The notes beneath the pieces were generated by a model. It worked only from the letters and a program-made list of their open reading frames with translations, had not been told where the DNA came from and made no database searches. The position numbers and the translations under genes are program-made. Source: Litsea cubeba (taxonomy: Eukaryota > Streptophyta > Magnoliopsida > Laurales > Lauraceae). Taken from it: DNA of 64,000 nt. The stretch lies in assembly GCA_012931725.1 (NCBI GenBank), contig CM022948.1, positions 45,265,898 to 45,329,897 of the forward strand, read 5' to 3'. Each line of letters starts with the position of its first letter. Within the stretch, counting starts at the first letter, position 1. Shown in pieces: positions 23,651 to 33,877 of the stretch.

Positions 23651-26600
23651 CTAATTTCTTTCGGAGATACTCGAAGACTTCCTTTGGCAAGGTTTTGTGA
23701 AGATATCAGCCACTTGCTCAGTAGTAGGAACGTATTCCAACTTTACCTCACCATCTGCAACTTTATCCTTGAGAAAGTGATAGCGGATTGCAACATGCTT
23801 AGTCCTTGAATGCTGAACTGGATTCTTGGAGATATGAATTGCACTAGTGTTATCACAGAGGATCGGCGTAGGATCTGTTGTTGGAACTCCTAAATCAGAG
23901 AGCATTTGCCGCATCCATAACACTTGCGTACAACAAGTTGCTGCTGCAATATATTCTGCTTCCGCTGTCGAAAGTGAGACGGAGTCTTGCTTCTTGCTGT
24001 GCCAAGCTACCAATCTATCACCAAGATAGAATGCACCACCACTTGTACTCTTGCGATCATCTACGCAACCAGCCCAATCGGCGTCTGAGTATGCGACAAG
24101 AGTAAAGGATTTACCTTTAGGATACCATATTCCAAGCTCCATAGTACCTTTTAGATATCGAAATATCCTTTTCACTGCTGTAAGGTGCGTCTCAGTTGGT
24201 GATGCTTGAAATCGAGCCACCATACATACTGCTTGTAGAAGATCTGGTCTTGTAGCAGTCAAGTAAAGCAAGCTTCCTATCATAGAACGATAGGTGGTGT
24301 GATCAACGGACGAAGCCTTATCATCTTTGCTAAGTTTCGTGTTCGTTGTCATTGGCGTGCTCACGGGCTTGCTGTCTTCCATGTTAAAACGCTTCAGCAT
24401 TTCCTTTATATATTTCATCTGAGATATAAAAATACCATTTTTCAGCTGCTGAACTTGTAATCCTAGGAAGAACTTTAGCTCTCCAAGCATAGACATCTCA
24501 AATTCTTTCGTCATATCTTCAGCAAAAATCCTGCACATATTCTCATCATTGCCTCCAAATATTATGTCATCAACATAAACAATAACCACCAGCTGTTTGC
24601 TTGAATCAGATTTGACATACAGATTGCTATCAACTAGTCCTTTTCCAAAACCAATCTTGCGAAGATAAAGATCCAGCCTTGCATACCATGCCCTTGGCGC
24701 CTGTTTCAGTCCATATAGAGCCTTCTTCAGCTTGCAAACTAAGTCTGAATTTTTGCTAATTAGAAAGCCATCAGGTTGCTCAATGTAGACCTCTTCTTCA
24801 AGTAAACCATTCAAGAAAGCTGACTTAACATCCATCTGAAATACCTTGAAGGTTTTATAGGCAGCCAATGCAAGAAACATACGAATGGCTTCCAGACGAG
24901 CCACCGGTGCAAAGGTCTCTTCAAAATCTATGCCTTCAACTTGTGCATAGCCTTTACAAACCAACCTTGCCTTGTTTCGTATGACCTGACCATCTTCATT
25001 CAGCTTGTTCCGAAAGACCCATTTTGTACCAATCACATTCTTATCAGTAGGTCTAGGGACTAGTTCCCATGTGGAGTTTTTCTCAATCTGCTCCAACTCC
25101 TCATGCATAGCTTTTAACCAGCTTTCATCTAGACTAGCTTCAGCTACTGTCTTGGGCTCAATGGTGGACACAAGTGAGTAATTGCTAACTACACTTTGTC
25201 TAGTTTTTACACCGGCCTCAGGATCTCCAATGATTTGATCCTTAGGGTGTTGCTCTACCCAAGTACTTTTCTTTCTAGGAGAAGTATCCTCTGAATCATC
25301 TTTTGCCTTTTCAGAATCAGGTTCAGCCACTTCATCATCAATCTCACTCGAGTCCTCATACACTGGACTGTCATTATGAGTTACCTTCTTTGACTCATGG
25401 TTTTCATCAATTCTAACATCAGCACTTTCAATAATTTTTCTGGTCCTTTTGTTAAGGCATCTGTAAGCTTTACTAGAGGATGAGTAACCCAGAAAAATAC
25501 CTTCATCGGCTCTTTCTTCAAATTTGCCCGGATTTTGTTCGAGCCGCTTGATGTAACACTTGCTACCGAAGACTCTGAAGTGCTTGACTGTAGCTTTTCT
25601 TCCAAACCATAGCTCATAAGGTGTTTTATCTTCATGTGGCCTGATCAAGCAACGATTCTGAATATAAACAGCCGTATGAATCGCCTCTTTCCAATACTTA
25701 TCAGCCATCTTACTTTCAACCAGCATGGTGCGTGCCATTTCTTGCACAGTGCGGTTCTTGCGCTCAACAACTCCATTCTGCTGTGGAGTTCTAGGGGCTG
25801 AGTATTGTCTTTGGATGCCATGATGTTCACAATACTTAGTGAATTCATCAGATGTGAATTCGCCTCCACGATCAGACCTTAGCGTCTTGATCTGCTTCCC
25901 TAGCATGTTTTCAACCTGTGCTTTAAACACTTTGAACCGATCAAGTGCTTGATGTTTATGCTTAAGAAATAATACCCATGTCATGCGAGTAAAATCATCA
26001 ATGCAAAGCATAAAATACTTATCTCCATTGGTGCTTTGAGTCCGCATCGGTCCACAGAGATCAGTGTGTACCAGCTCAAGAGGTTTCTTCGTATGATGCT
26101 CCTTCGTCTTGAACATTACCCTCGTTTGCTTTCCCTTTTGACAAGAGTCACAAATGGGGTTTGAAGGCTTTTCAACTGTAGCCATACCTCTAACAGCCTT
26201 TGAATTGCAAATCTTTGACATGTTGCCAAAGCTTAGATGCCCAAGGCGTTTGTGCCACAACCAACTCTCTTCTGACCGACTCAATAAGCATGTCTTTTCA
26301 GCTCCATCTGACAAGGTGTAAAGATTTCCAGCTGTCCTTGACCCAGTAGCCACTGTTTTGCCGTTGCTACTCTTCTTGATAGCAAACCCATTCTTTGTAA
26401 AAACAATTTCGTGGCCCTTATCACAGATCTGGCTCACACTCAACAGATTGTGTCTCAATCCAGACACATATAAGACCTCTTCAGATCTGATCTTGTTTGC
26501 CATCAGCTGAACAACACCTTTTCCAACAATTTTGGCACCATCATTGTTACCAAACTTTACCGAACCACCTTCATAGTGCTGTAACTTGATGAATTTTTCT

Positions 26601-27661
26601 TTATCACCAGTCATATGACTCGAACAGCCACTATCAAGGACCCATGGTGCTGTCTTCTTTTGTGCATTGTAAGCGGTTTGCACAATGAGAGATTCCTTGC
26701 CTTTTTCTGCACTTTTCTTTGCCCTCCAAGTTTTGACTAACTTGGGTTTCTTTTCAACCTGAATTGGTTTAGCAGTAGGCAGCCTCCAATCCCTAGCCAT
26801 GTGTCCAAAATTATGACACTTGTAGCACTCAATATTGTGGCTATTTAGGATTGAGAAAGGGTTCCTTCTCACAACTGGGCTGTTTCTCACATAGAATTTA
26901 CAATCTGCCCTTCTATGTCCATACCTATTGCAATGATAACAATAGCCATAAAATTTGTATCTTTTATATGGCTGGTTAGGCTTCATGTCCTTTCTCACTT
27001 GAATGGGCTCTTTTCTAGGCAGTGTGGGCTTCACAGAATTGGAAGGTGTAGTAACTTGCTTTACAAACACCGTCTCTACAGAAGGTGTAACCTTAGAAGA
27101 TTCTCCATTCTCAAATCCTATTCCAAATCTGAAGTGAGGGGGTCTTTGAACTTTCAAAATTTCATTCAGCTTCAATGTACCATTGATAGCTTGAAACTCC
27201 TTGAGCTTTTGTTTCATTTGCATATTTTCAGTCCTTGCTCCAAGGATTTCATTCTCAAGTTTCATCACTTCCTCAGTTTTGGTACAGATTTGTATTTCTA
27301 GGACATCTACCATTCTTTTATACTCTTCTAATTCAGTTTTCAAAGCAATAACTGAAATTTCAGATTCATGAAGAAGTTTCAGATTTTTCTTACTTGATCT
27401 TCGCTCCTTGCTAAGCTCCTCAAGTGCAGCAATGAGCTCTTCTTCAAGATTCACTTCAGCCTCCTCTTCGTTTTCCCAGCTCTTGCTCATCGTCTTCTTC
27501 AATAGTAACCATGAAGAGTGCTTCAGTCGCCTCGACTGATTCATCATCGTCCGAAGATTCAGACGTGCTGTCATTATGCTGACTGATGAAGCTCTTTGCT
27601 TTGCCCTTCTTTCTGAAATTCTTCTTCCATTTACTCTTATCAACATAAGAGTCATTATCAT
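23651..27661 (-). CDS. Sirevirus-like polyprotein (late gag, PR, INT, RT, RNase H)
   Basis: A 1336-residue minus-strand frame. Counting from the first Met, residues 1 to about 62 are out-of-frame sequence; genuine gag sequence resumes at the acidic coiled-coil stretch near residue 63. Two zinc knuckles follow (CYHCNRYGHRRADC near 241 and CYKCHNFGHMARDW near 279; the second lacks its final Cys). Then protease DSG at 343-345; gag-pre-integrase WLWHKRLGHLSFGNM at 467; integrase D534, D597, E633 with D-35-E spacing; RT with FQMDVKSAFLNG near 941 and YVDD at 1029-1032; and RNase H around SDADWAGC with AEAEY. The frame leaves the usual C-terminus after DIFTKP, where one base is missing relative to the family pattern. 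All catalytic residues are present. Confidence 0.9.
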   Translation of the reverse strand: MIMTLMLIRVNGRRISERRAKQRASSVSIMTARLNLRTMMNQSRRLKHSSWLLLKKTMSKSWENEEEAEVNLEEELIAALEELSKERRSSKKNLKLLHESEISVIALKTELEEYKRMVDVLEIQICTKTEEVMKLENEILGARTENMQMKQKLKEFQAINGTLKLNEILKVQRPPHFRFGIGFENGESSKVTPSVETVFVKQVTTPSNSVKPTLPRKEPIQVRKDMKPNQPYKRYKFYGYCYHCNRYGHRRADCKFYVRNSPVVRRNPFSILNSHNIECYKCHNFGHMARDWRLPTAKPIQVEKKPKLVKTWRAKKSAEKGKESLIVQTAYNAQKKTAPWVLDSGCSSHMTGDKEKFIKLQHYEGGSVKFGNNDGAKIVGKGVVQLMANKIRSEEVLYVSGLRHNLLSVSQICDKGHEIVFTKNGFAIKKSSNGKTVATGSRTAGNLYTLSDGAEKTCLLSRSEESWLWHKRLGHLSFGNMSKICNSKAVRGMATVEKPSNPICDSCQKGKQTRVMFKTKEHHTKKPLELVHTDLCGPMRTQSTNGDKYFMLCIDDFTRMTWVLFLKHKHQALDRFKVFKAQVENMLGKQIKTLRSDRGGEFTSDEFTKYCEHHGIQRQYSAPRTPQQNGVVERKNRTVQEMARTMLVESKMADKYWKEAIHTAVYIQNRCLIRPHEDKTPYELWFGRKATVKHFRVFGSKCYIKRLEQNPGKFEERADEGIFLGYSSSSKAYRCLNKRTRKIIESADVRIDENHESKKVTHNDSPVYEDSSEIDDEVAEPDSEKAKDDSEDTSPRKKSTWVEQHPKDQIIGDPEAGVKTRQSVVSNYSLVSTIEPKTVAEASLDESWLKAMHEELEQIEKNSTWELVPRPTDKNVIGTKWVFRNKLNEDGQVIRNKARLVCKGYAQVEGIDFEETFAPVARLEAIRMFLALAAYKTFKVFQMDVKSAFLNGLLEEEVYIEQPDGFLISKNSDLVCKLKKALYGLKQAPRAWYARLDLYLRKIGFGKGLVDSNLYVKSDSSKQLVVIVYVDDIIFGGNDENMCRIFAEDMTKEFEMSMLGELKFFLGLQVQQLKNGIFISQMKYIKEMLKRFNMEDSKPVSTPMTTNTKLSKDDKASSVDHTTYRSMIGSLLYLTATRPDLLQAVCMVARFQASPTETHLTAVKRIFRYLKGTMELGIWYPKGKSFTLVAYSDADWAGCVDDRKSTSGGAFYLGDRLVAWHSKKQDSVSLSTAEAEYIAAATCCTQVLWMRQMLSDLGVPTTDPTPILCDNTSAIHISKNPVQHSRTKHVAIRYHFLKDKVADGEVKLEYVPTTEQVADIFTKPCQRKSSSISERN

Positions 27662-28483
27662 TGTCTTCTTTCAGCGGGCACTTCGCAGCAAAGTGGCCAA
27701 CACCGCCACAATTGAAGCATTTAAAGGGTAGCTTCCCTTTATACTTGCCATTGCTTCCTTTCTTCAGCCTTCTAATAAATTGAGCCTCAAGCTCATCATC
27801 ATCAGAATCATGACCAGCAATCTCTTTTGCCTTTTTCTGAACTTTGAAGGCCGCTTCTCTATCCGATGAAGACGTCTTACCTATGCGCATCTCATAGGCA
27901 GTGAGAGAACCATGCAGCTCATCCATTGAAAACTCGTTCAGATCTTTGGCTTCTTCTATGGCTGAGACTTTAGAATCAAACCGGGGAAGGAGAGATCTTA
28001 GAACCTTTTTGACGATGACTGGTTCTTTAATCTCCTCTCCTAGTCCACGAATGTCATTCGTGACTTCATTCACCCGTTGCATGTAAGAATCAACATTCTC
28101 GTTATCCTCCATGCGAAGCGACTCAAATTGGGAGCGATGAGTTTGCAATTTCGCTTCTTTGATCTTCTCATCTCCTTCATGGATGCTTTTCAGCTTATCC
28201 CAGATTTCCTTGGCTGTCTTGCATGCTATAACTTTGATCAGCTCGCTGTCAACAAGGCCGCTAAAGAGTGCATTCTGCGCCTTAGAGTCGTGTCTGCTAA
28301 CTTCTTCGTTGCAGCATCAGTGGGTACAATGGCAGAATTGTAACCGACTCTGACAGTCTCCCAGACATCATAGCCAAGAGATTTGATGAAGGCCTGCATT
28401 CTAATCTTCCAAAAGCTGTAATTAGAACCATCAAATAACGGTGCTTTCATATTCGCTGTGCTGGTTGCCATGTGATTTGACAA
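27456..28483 (-). pseudogene. Sirevirus-like gag, two frameshifts
   Basis: Starts at an ATG at 28483 (residues MSNHMATSTANMKAPLFDGS), a typical copia gag opening, and leaves frame near 28285. It continues in a second frame (28148 and upstream) through the gag core and a zinc knuckle CFNCGGVGHFAAKC. It should join the downstream polyprotein near 27480, but at GGGAAAA the two frames differ by one base and the gag frame ends at 27456. The lesions look like single-base indels, the last at a homopolymer. They may be real or sequencing errors, given how young the element is. Confidence 0.8.
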
Positions 28484-28525
28484 AGATCACCCTTAGCGTG
28501 TTAAGCTTATCAAGGGAAACCTTAC

Positions 28526-28537
28526 GCTCTGATACCA
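28526..28537 (-). other. Primer binding site of the Sirevirus-like element (tRNA-iMet)
   Basis: GCTCTGATACCA on the plus strand (TGGTATCAGAGC on the minus strand), two bases from the 5' LTR end at 28540. Confidence 0.95.
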
Positions 28538-28539
28538 AT

Positions 28540-29821
28540 TGTTAGATCTCGTGATCACTGAGAGGGGGGGGGTGAATCAGTGATCTCTTTTAAACAGGTC
28601 CTTGCTAACAACAATTCAAATCAAACCACACAATTTGACACCAGATTTTACGTGGTTCACCAAAAGGCTACGTCCACGGTTCAATCCCGTCCGAACAACA
28701 ATCCGGTACAGGTCTGAATCTTATTTAGTCGCACCGACGACAAAGAGCACCAACCCTTAAATTCAGATAGCACCAACTATCTAGGAAGCACCGACTCCCT
28801 TAGGTTTCAGATAGCACCAACTATCTAGGAAGCACCGACTCCCTTAGGTTTCAGATAGCACCAACTATCTAGGAAGCTACAACTCCCTTTACAATTTGTC
28901 TGCACCCACAGACAGGATCACCAAACCCCAAAACACCAAGCACCAACTTGATGATTACAGCAAAGAAGATAAACTGATCTACAGCCCTTTCCCCTCTACA
29001 ATTCTCTCTCTCTCAATCCCTTACAAATAGAAATCTAAAGCATAAAAGAGAGACTTATCTTATGAACGAAAATACCATCTTCATGAGGCTTCAAATTCGT
29101 CCACACTTGCTGTAGAAAGTTGCTCCACAACAGCAAGACACAAGCACCTTCTTCTCCAAGCACTCTTCTCTCCAAAACTCTCTCAAACTCTTCTTTCTTT
29201 GATGCTTATTATTGAAAACGAGATTAGGAGTGTTTATATAGGTTTTAGCAACCCCAAAGAGTGTCCAAAATAGGCTACAATTCGTTTAGAAAGAGTCCCA
29301 AACGAATTACCAAAAATTCCTAACTTTTAGCAAAAGACTTCTAATTCTGCAATACTTGCTGTCTGTGTGTTCTCGGTCGACATCATACTGTGCTCGGTCG
29401 ACCGGGGTGAACAGGGCGCCTGACGAACTTTCAAAAAGTTGTAAGTTGTCAAATTCTGGAACCCGAGCTCGGTCGACATCCTGGAAGCCTCGGTCGACCG
29501 CGTGCATGCTCGGTTGACCGCACCAGGAGCTGGGTCGACCGGATGACCTCTGTGTCAAAAATAACTGTAAGCTCTGATTTTGCACTTTCTTCATGCTCGG
29601 TCGACCGGCCAGGGAGCTCGGTCGACCGGGTACACTGCACCAGGAAAAACTGATTTTCTTCACTGTTTTCCTTTTTCATTCTTCTTGAGCTCTATCACTT
29701 CCACTCTTTCAACACATGATTGAGACATAGTGTTGACAATAATTCCAATACAATTTGATGCTTGAGACACCAAACACACCAATGCTTCAAGATTCAACTC
29801 AATGCATCTCAAATTCCAACA
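28540..29821 (-). repeat. 5' LTR of the Sirevirus-like element
   Basis: 1282 bp, near-identical to 21958-23238. Differences noticed: a shorter G run near the start, an extra T near 29285, an A for C near 29316 and an extra G near 29404. It carries the same hairpin, 44-bp array and GGTCGACC array. Confidence 0.95.
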
Positions 29822-32245
29822 CTCACCATCCGGATAACTCATTCCTACACCCATCACCATTCCTATACTATTCACTTCTTCTTCCCCATCACTACTCTTC
29901 ACTACCGACACCTTCCCGGAGCTCCGTCATCGCCGATGAAGCTTCCAATCTTCTTCTCCAAGTTTCTATGATCATTAATATTCCCTTTTCTAAGCTTTTC
30001 ATCCACCAACAACTCTAAGGTAGGTTCTCAAGACTTGTAGACTTAGTGAATTCTTCCTTTTGGTTAGAAATGGATTAGGGAGACTCACCTCAACCCTTGG
30101 CATGCATTTGTAGGAGTGATTTGGGTTTGAGAGTTGATTTCTTCACCTTTGAGCTTAAAAGAGATTTTCCCCAAATTTCTCTTGGATTTTCATGTAACTC
30201 TTCATCAAGGCAAGTAATTTATATATTATGTCTGATATGTTTGTTTCTCCTTTGATTCGATGATTAATTGATGATTTAGATGACCTTTGCTCATTTGAAG
30301 ATTTAGTTTTGAAAACATGATAATTATGTGTATTTGAGTAATGAATTCGATTATGAAATTGATGACTTGATTAGATAGACAAATAGAATTAGAATGACTT
30401 GATTTGATCATATATCAGGTTCAGAGAAGAAAGGAATGGAATTGGACCCAATCCACTGCATTAACAGAACCTGAAATCTGGTTCTGTAGTGTAGTAGGTC
30501 GACCGAAACAAGGGGTAGGTCGACCGAAGACACATGGACAGGTTTGCTGAAGCCTGACCATTTTTACTGTTCACAATTTCTGCACACTAATGCAGGTCGA
30601 CCCGGGCTGTACTAGGTCGACCGGGACAACTATTGAGGACCTTTTGAAGGACTCTTTTGACCTCTTTTTCTATTGGACTTGTATGGAACCTTGGCTATCT
30701 TTTTGGACTCATTTGACTATGTATGAGGAGTGTTTTGAGCAGAAGATTCCTCATGGTTATTCCGGTTGCATTGGAATCCATTTTTATTCAATCTTGAACG
30801 GTACGGGACAACGGGATACTCTCTCTAAATCTATGCACGAAGAATATTCATCTGAGTATCCTGAACCTTAATCCTTTCGTTGACTGAGTAGGAATGTATG
30901 ATGCTTCGGGATTAACATTTGTACTTAGGATTGGATTGTCTATCGTTTATGATTCCGAATAGTACTGTTTGGTACTGTCTACATGTGATGTACATGTTCA
31001 TTAGCTTCGTTTGTTTTATTTTGTTTGGGATCATATGATGAACTTAAATGATGAAATAAGGATCCCTTTTGATGTTCCGTTTTGTTCTGAAGTTTGATGT
31101 AAGTATTGTGACTAGACGGCTTTGATTGTAAAGCATGTTGAGAACTACTTATTGTGATATTGAATTGAAGAAGTTTGTTTTGAAGAAGTTTGAAGTTTGT
31201 TTGTTTGTTAGTTTTGATTTGATGATGGAAAAGTAGTTTCTCTATGATGATTGACGAATCTTGTTCACACAAGAAAGTCTAGTCCCTCACTATTGTTTGT
31301 ATAGGACTCTTGTGTCAGGCATCACTTAGCTGTAAACGCCCAACACACTTGGGGCACCATTTGTGTGAGGACTTTGGATTGAACGTCTGCGCAGTACGAC
31401 TTTTTATTTTTAGATGGATGTACACCATCATCTGATACCCGTTTTGTCTGAATAAGTCTATCTGGAATTTGTTTTGTTTTTATTTTAAGGGTATCATTCT
31501 GTCTGCTTGCCGGGGTTTTAACCCGTGCCACTCTACCACGAACTCTAAGTTGAGTATGGAGGGTCATGTGAAACTATCCGTGGTGCATTAGCTTTTGTGA
31601 TTTGCCTATTTGTTAGATGTCTTATTAGTCTGTTTATGAATCGAATACTACGCATTATCACTTCTGAATGTAAGGCATTTCTCATGTTTTTGTCTATCGT
31701 ATGGTTAAATCTAATTCGTCCTGCATATCTATTGATGTTTTATATACATTATTTGCCGACCGTCGTGTCTGATAATATTACTCTTGGTGCATAGGTACCG
31801 AGCCTTACTATTACGCAGAGGAGGAAACGATGGAGGAAGTTCAGGCAGATCAGCCTAATGACTCCGTAGAGTATAGTACGGACGGCATTGTTTAGCCGTG
31901 ACGACCCCGTACACGAGTGCCTTAATGATATATCTGTTTAGTTTTATCTTTTTGGTTCTTTTATCTTTTGTTATGATTAATACTTTTGTTAACAGTCTCA
32001 AACTTGAACTCTAGTTATAGTATTCAGTATTTGCTCAAACTATACTCTTTTAAGATACCATTTGTAATTATAAGCTTCCGCTATTTGTTATATGTATTTG
32101 AGGAAATGTTTACACCTCACAGCGGTCTTCGATCCAATTGGGACATGATTGGGGCTAAGTTATATTTAATTAAGTTTGAAAAATTTTTAATTAGCCCTAA
32201 TCTCACGCATAACCCCGGTTTACATTTTGGGGGCGTGACACTTGA

Positions 32246-32705
32246 CGTGTAGCCCTTTGTAAGCATTTTGAAGCCGTCCATGTGCTCTATCTGATGAGTG
32301 ATGGCCTCAGTGGTTCTCACCGTCGAGAGGCTTGATTTAGCTGTTCGAGGGTTGATGTAGGGTCAAACGTTGTCGATTTGACTCAGAACTTGACGTGGAG
32401 CCTTTTGGATGTATTTCGAGACCATCCATCGGCTGTGATCATCAAAGATTTGGTGTCTCCGATGCTTTCGCCGCCGAGAGCTCCTTTTCAGCTGCCGGAG
32501 AAGTGAAGTTAGGCCAAATGATTTTGAAATGGCCCGAAACTTCTTGTGTACTCCTCTTTTGGCTGTCTTGAAGGATCTTGCAGTTTTTGTTTGATTCTGA
32601 CAAGATTTGATTTTTTTGAAGTAGCATTGCCTATTTATGGCAGGTTGCGACTTCATGTAGCTTTTTGGATCTTGAAGAGGCAAAGTGACATTTTTGGTGT
32701 CAACA
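32246..32705 (-). repeat. 3' LTR of element A, second part
   Basis: Continues A's LTR after the Tekay insertion (32241-32245 is the duplicated CTTGA) and ends TGTCAACA. It contains the last two 150-bp module cores near 32377 and 32527. On the minus strand the LTR starts TGTTGACACC. Confidence 0.85.
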
Positions 32706-32722
32706 AATGCCCCTCGAGGTGC
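32706..32722 (-). other. Polypurine tract of element A
   Basis: The minus strand reads CACCTCGAGGGGCATT directly before the LTR start TGTTGACACC. Equivalent sites in B (44177) and C (56621) read CTCGAGGGGGCATT. It fixes the minus orientation of the family. Confidence 0.8.
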
Positions 32723-32929
32723 AGCGACGAGTTGCTTAACTTTTGTAGTCGATGTGCCTCGAAGAGATTTTTCGAAGGAGAGCTTGTGACTTGACCAAAA
32801 GTCTTTTTTGCAGTCTTTCTTTTGGTATTTCCAGCCTTTTGAGCTTCCAGGGGGAATTTTATGGTAGTGAAAGGGATCACGTACCATCTCGAGGCAAAGT
32901 TTTGAAGATGACATCGGGGATGTGGATTT

Positions 32930-33690
32930 GGGTTTTGACCTTGCGACCTAACAAGCTGTATGTGGCAGGTTAGGGGGTCAGGTTTTGGTTTTCATTGTGT
33001 AACCCAACAAGCTGTATGTGGAATGTTGGGGGGTCGATTTTGGTTTTGATCTTGTGACCTAACAGGCTGTATGTGGCAAGTTAAGGGATCAGGTTCTGGT
33101 TTTTGGTTTTGGTCTTGTGACCTAGCAAGCTGTATGTGGCAAGTTAGGGGATCATGATTTGGTTTGGATTTTTGTGGAATGTCAATTTCAAGATTTTGGC
33201 TCAATTTGTTATATGAGGCTGGATGGTTTGATTTCTGGAAGCTCATGGGGCTTGGAATTCTTTTTTGTATGGTCCAATCAACTCAAAAGAGGCATGAAAC
33301 CATTTTTGTAAGCTCTTGGTAAGAGGGATTTCTCTTTGACTAAAAGCCCAAAAAATTTTTTTTTAGTGCCTATGTGGTCAAACATGGCTCATATGGGCTA
33401 ACCCATGGGACCTTAAGCTTTTGAAATGGCTTAGATCTCATATGGTGTCATTTTTGTAAAGAATATCTAAAAATATCTCCTTTGGATTGAGAATATCTTT
33501 ACTTGGAGAGAATCTCTCATTTTCCCTTTATTTTGGGAGAGAATATCTCAAGATATCTTTCTTTGGGAGAGAATATCTCAAATCTCCTATCTTTTGGGAG
33601 AAAATCTCTCATTGATTTCTTTTTGGGAGAGAATCCCTCAAGATATCCTTCTTTTGGGAAATAATCTTTCTAATTTCTTTCTTTTGGTAA
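32930..33690. repeat. Two tandem arrays upstream of the antisense gene, element A
   Basis: 32936-33152 holds four units of about 58 bp built on AACAAGCTGTATGTGGC. 33455-33690 holds short units built on GAGAATATCTCAAGATATCT, where AAGATATCTT is palindromic. Both arrays recur in B and C. Confidence 0.8.
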
Positions 33691-33748
33691 GGTTACTAAT
33701 TAGTAACGCTTACCTCTTTCTTCTTTCCTTCTTTGGTTTGCTCTCTTC

Positions 33749-33756
33749 TATAAAAG
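33749..33756 (+). promoter_or_regulatory. TATA box of the antisense gene, element A
   Basis: TCTATAAAAGCAAGG on the plus strand, with TATA 129 bp before the ATG. The same distance is kept in B and C. Confidence 0.6.
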
Positions 33757-33877
33757 CAAGGAGGAGGTTGGATCTCTTGCTCTTATTGCTTTCTTTTGCA
33801 ACAATCCCAAGCGGGCTTCAAGACCAAGAGTTCTTCTTCTTCAAGATCTTCAAGACTTTTCTTCTTCTTCTCCATCA

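Larger units (their letters stand above)
21958..29821 (-). mobile_element. Sirevirus-like Ty1/copia element, very young insertion
   Basis: Complete minus-strand element, 7864 bp, with TGTT/AACA termini and a 5-bp target duplication CTCAC. The minus-strand purine tract AAAGGGGGAGATTGTTGG and the G-run plus TGAATCA near the U5 end are features I associate with Sireviruses (SIRE/Maximus group). The two LTRs (1281 and 1282 bp) differ by eye at about one substitution and three 1-bp length changes, so insertion was very recent. No env-like frame is present between pol and the purine tract. Confidence 0.9.
13860..32240 (+). mobile_element. Tekay/Del-type chromovirus (Ty3/gypsy), hosting a nested copia element
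   Basis: Complete plus-strand element with a perfect 5-bp target duplication, CTTGA at 13855-13859 and 32241-32245. Parts: 5' LTR 13860-16665, PBS 16669-16680, gag-pol 16822-21521, purine tract 21561-21575, and a 3' LTR 21576-32240 split by the Sirevirus-like element 21958-29821. Without that insert the element is about 10.5 kb. By eye the two LTRs differ at roughly 20-25 positions in 2.8 kb plus a 12-bp deletion, so the insertion is recent, but clearly older than the nested copia. Confidence 0.95.
21576..32240 (+). repeat. 3' LTR of the Tekay element, split by the nested copia
   Basis: The LTR is present as 21576-21957 and 29822-32240, interrupted by the copia element. CTCAC occurs at both edges (21953-21957 and 29822-29826). 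Excluding the insert and one CTCAC it is about 2796 bp, against 2806 bp in the 5' LTR. It ends GGCGTGACA followed by CTTGA. Confidence 0.95.

Noticed and set aside
27470..27490. GGGAAAA as a programmed -1 frameshift site between gag and pol
   Set aside because: The heptamer is in the right phase, but the downstream polyprotein is in the +1 frame, not -1; a one-base indel fits better.
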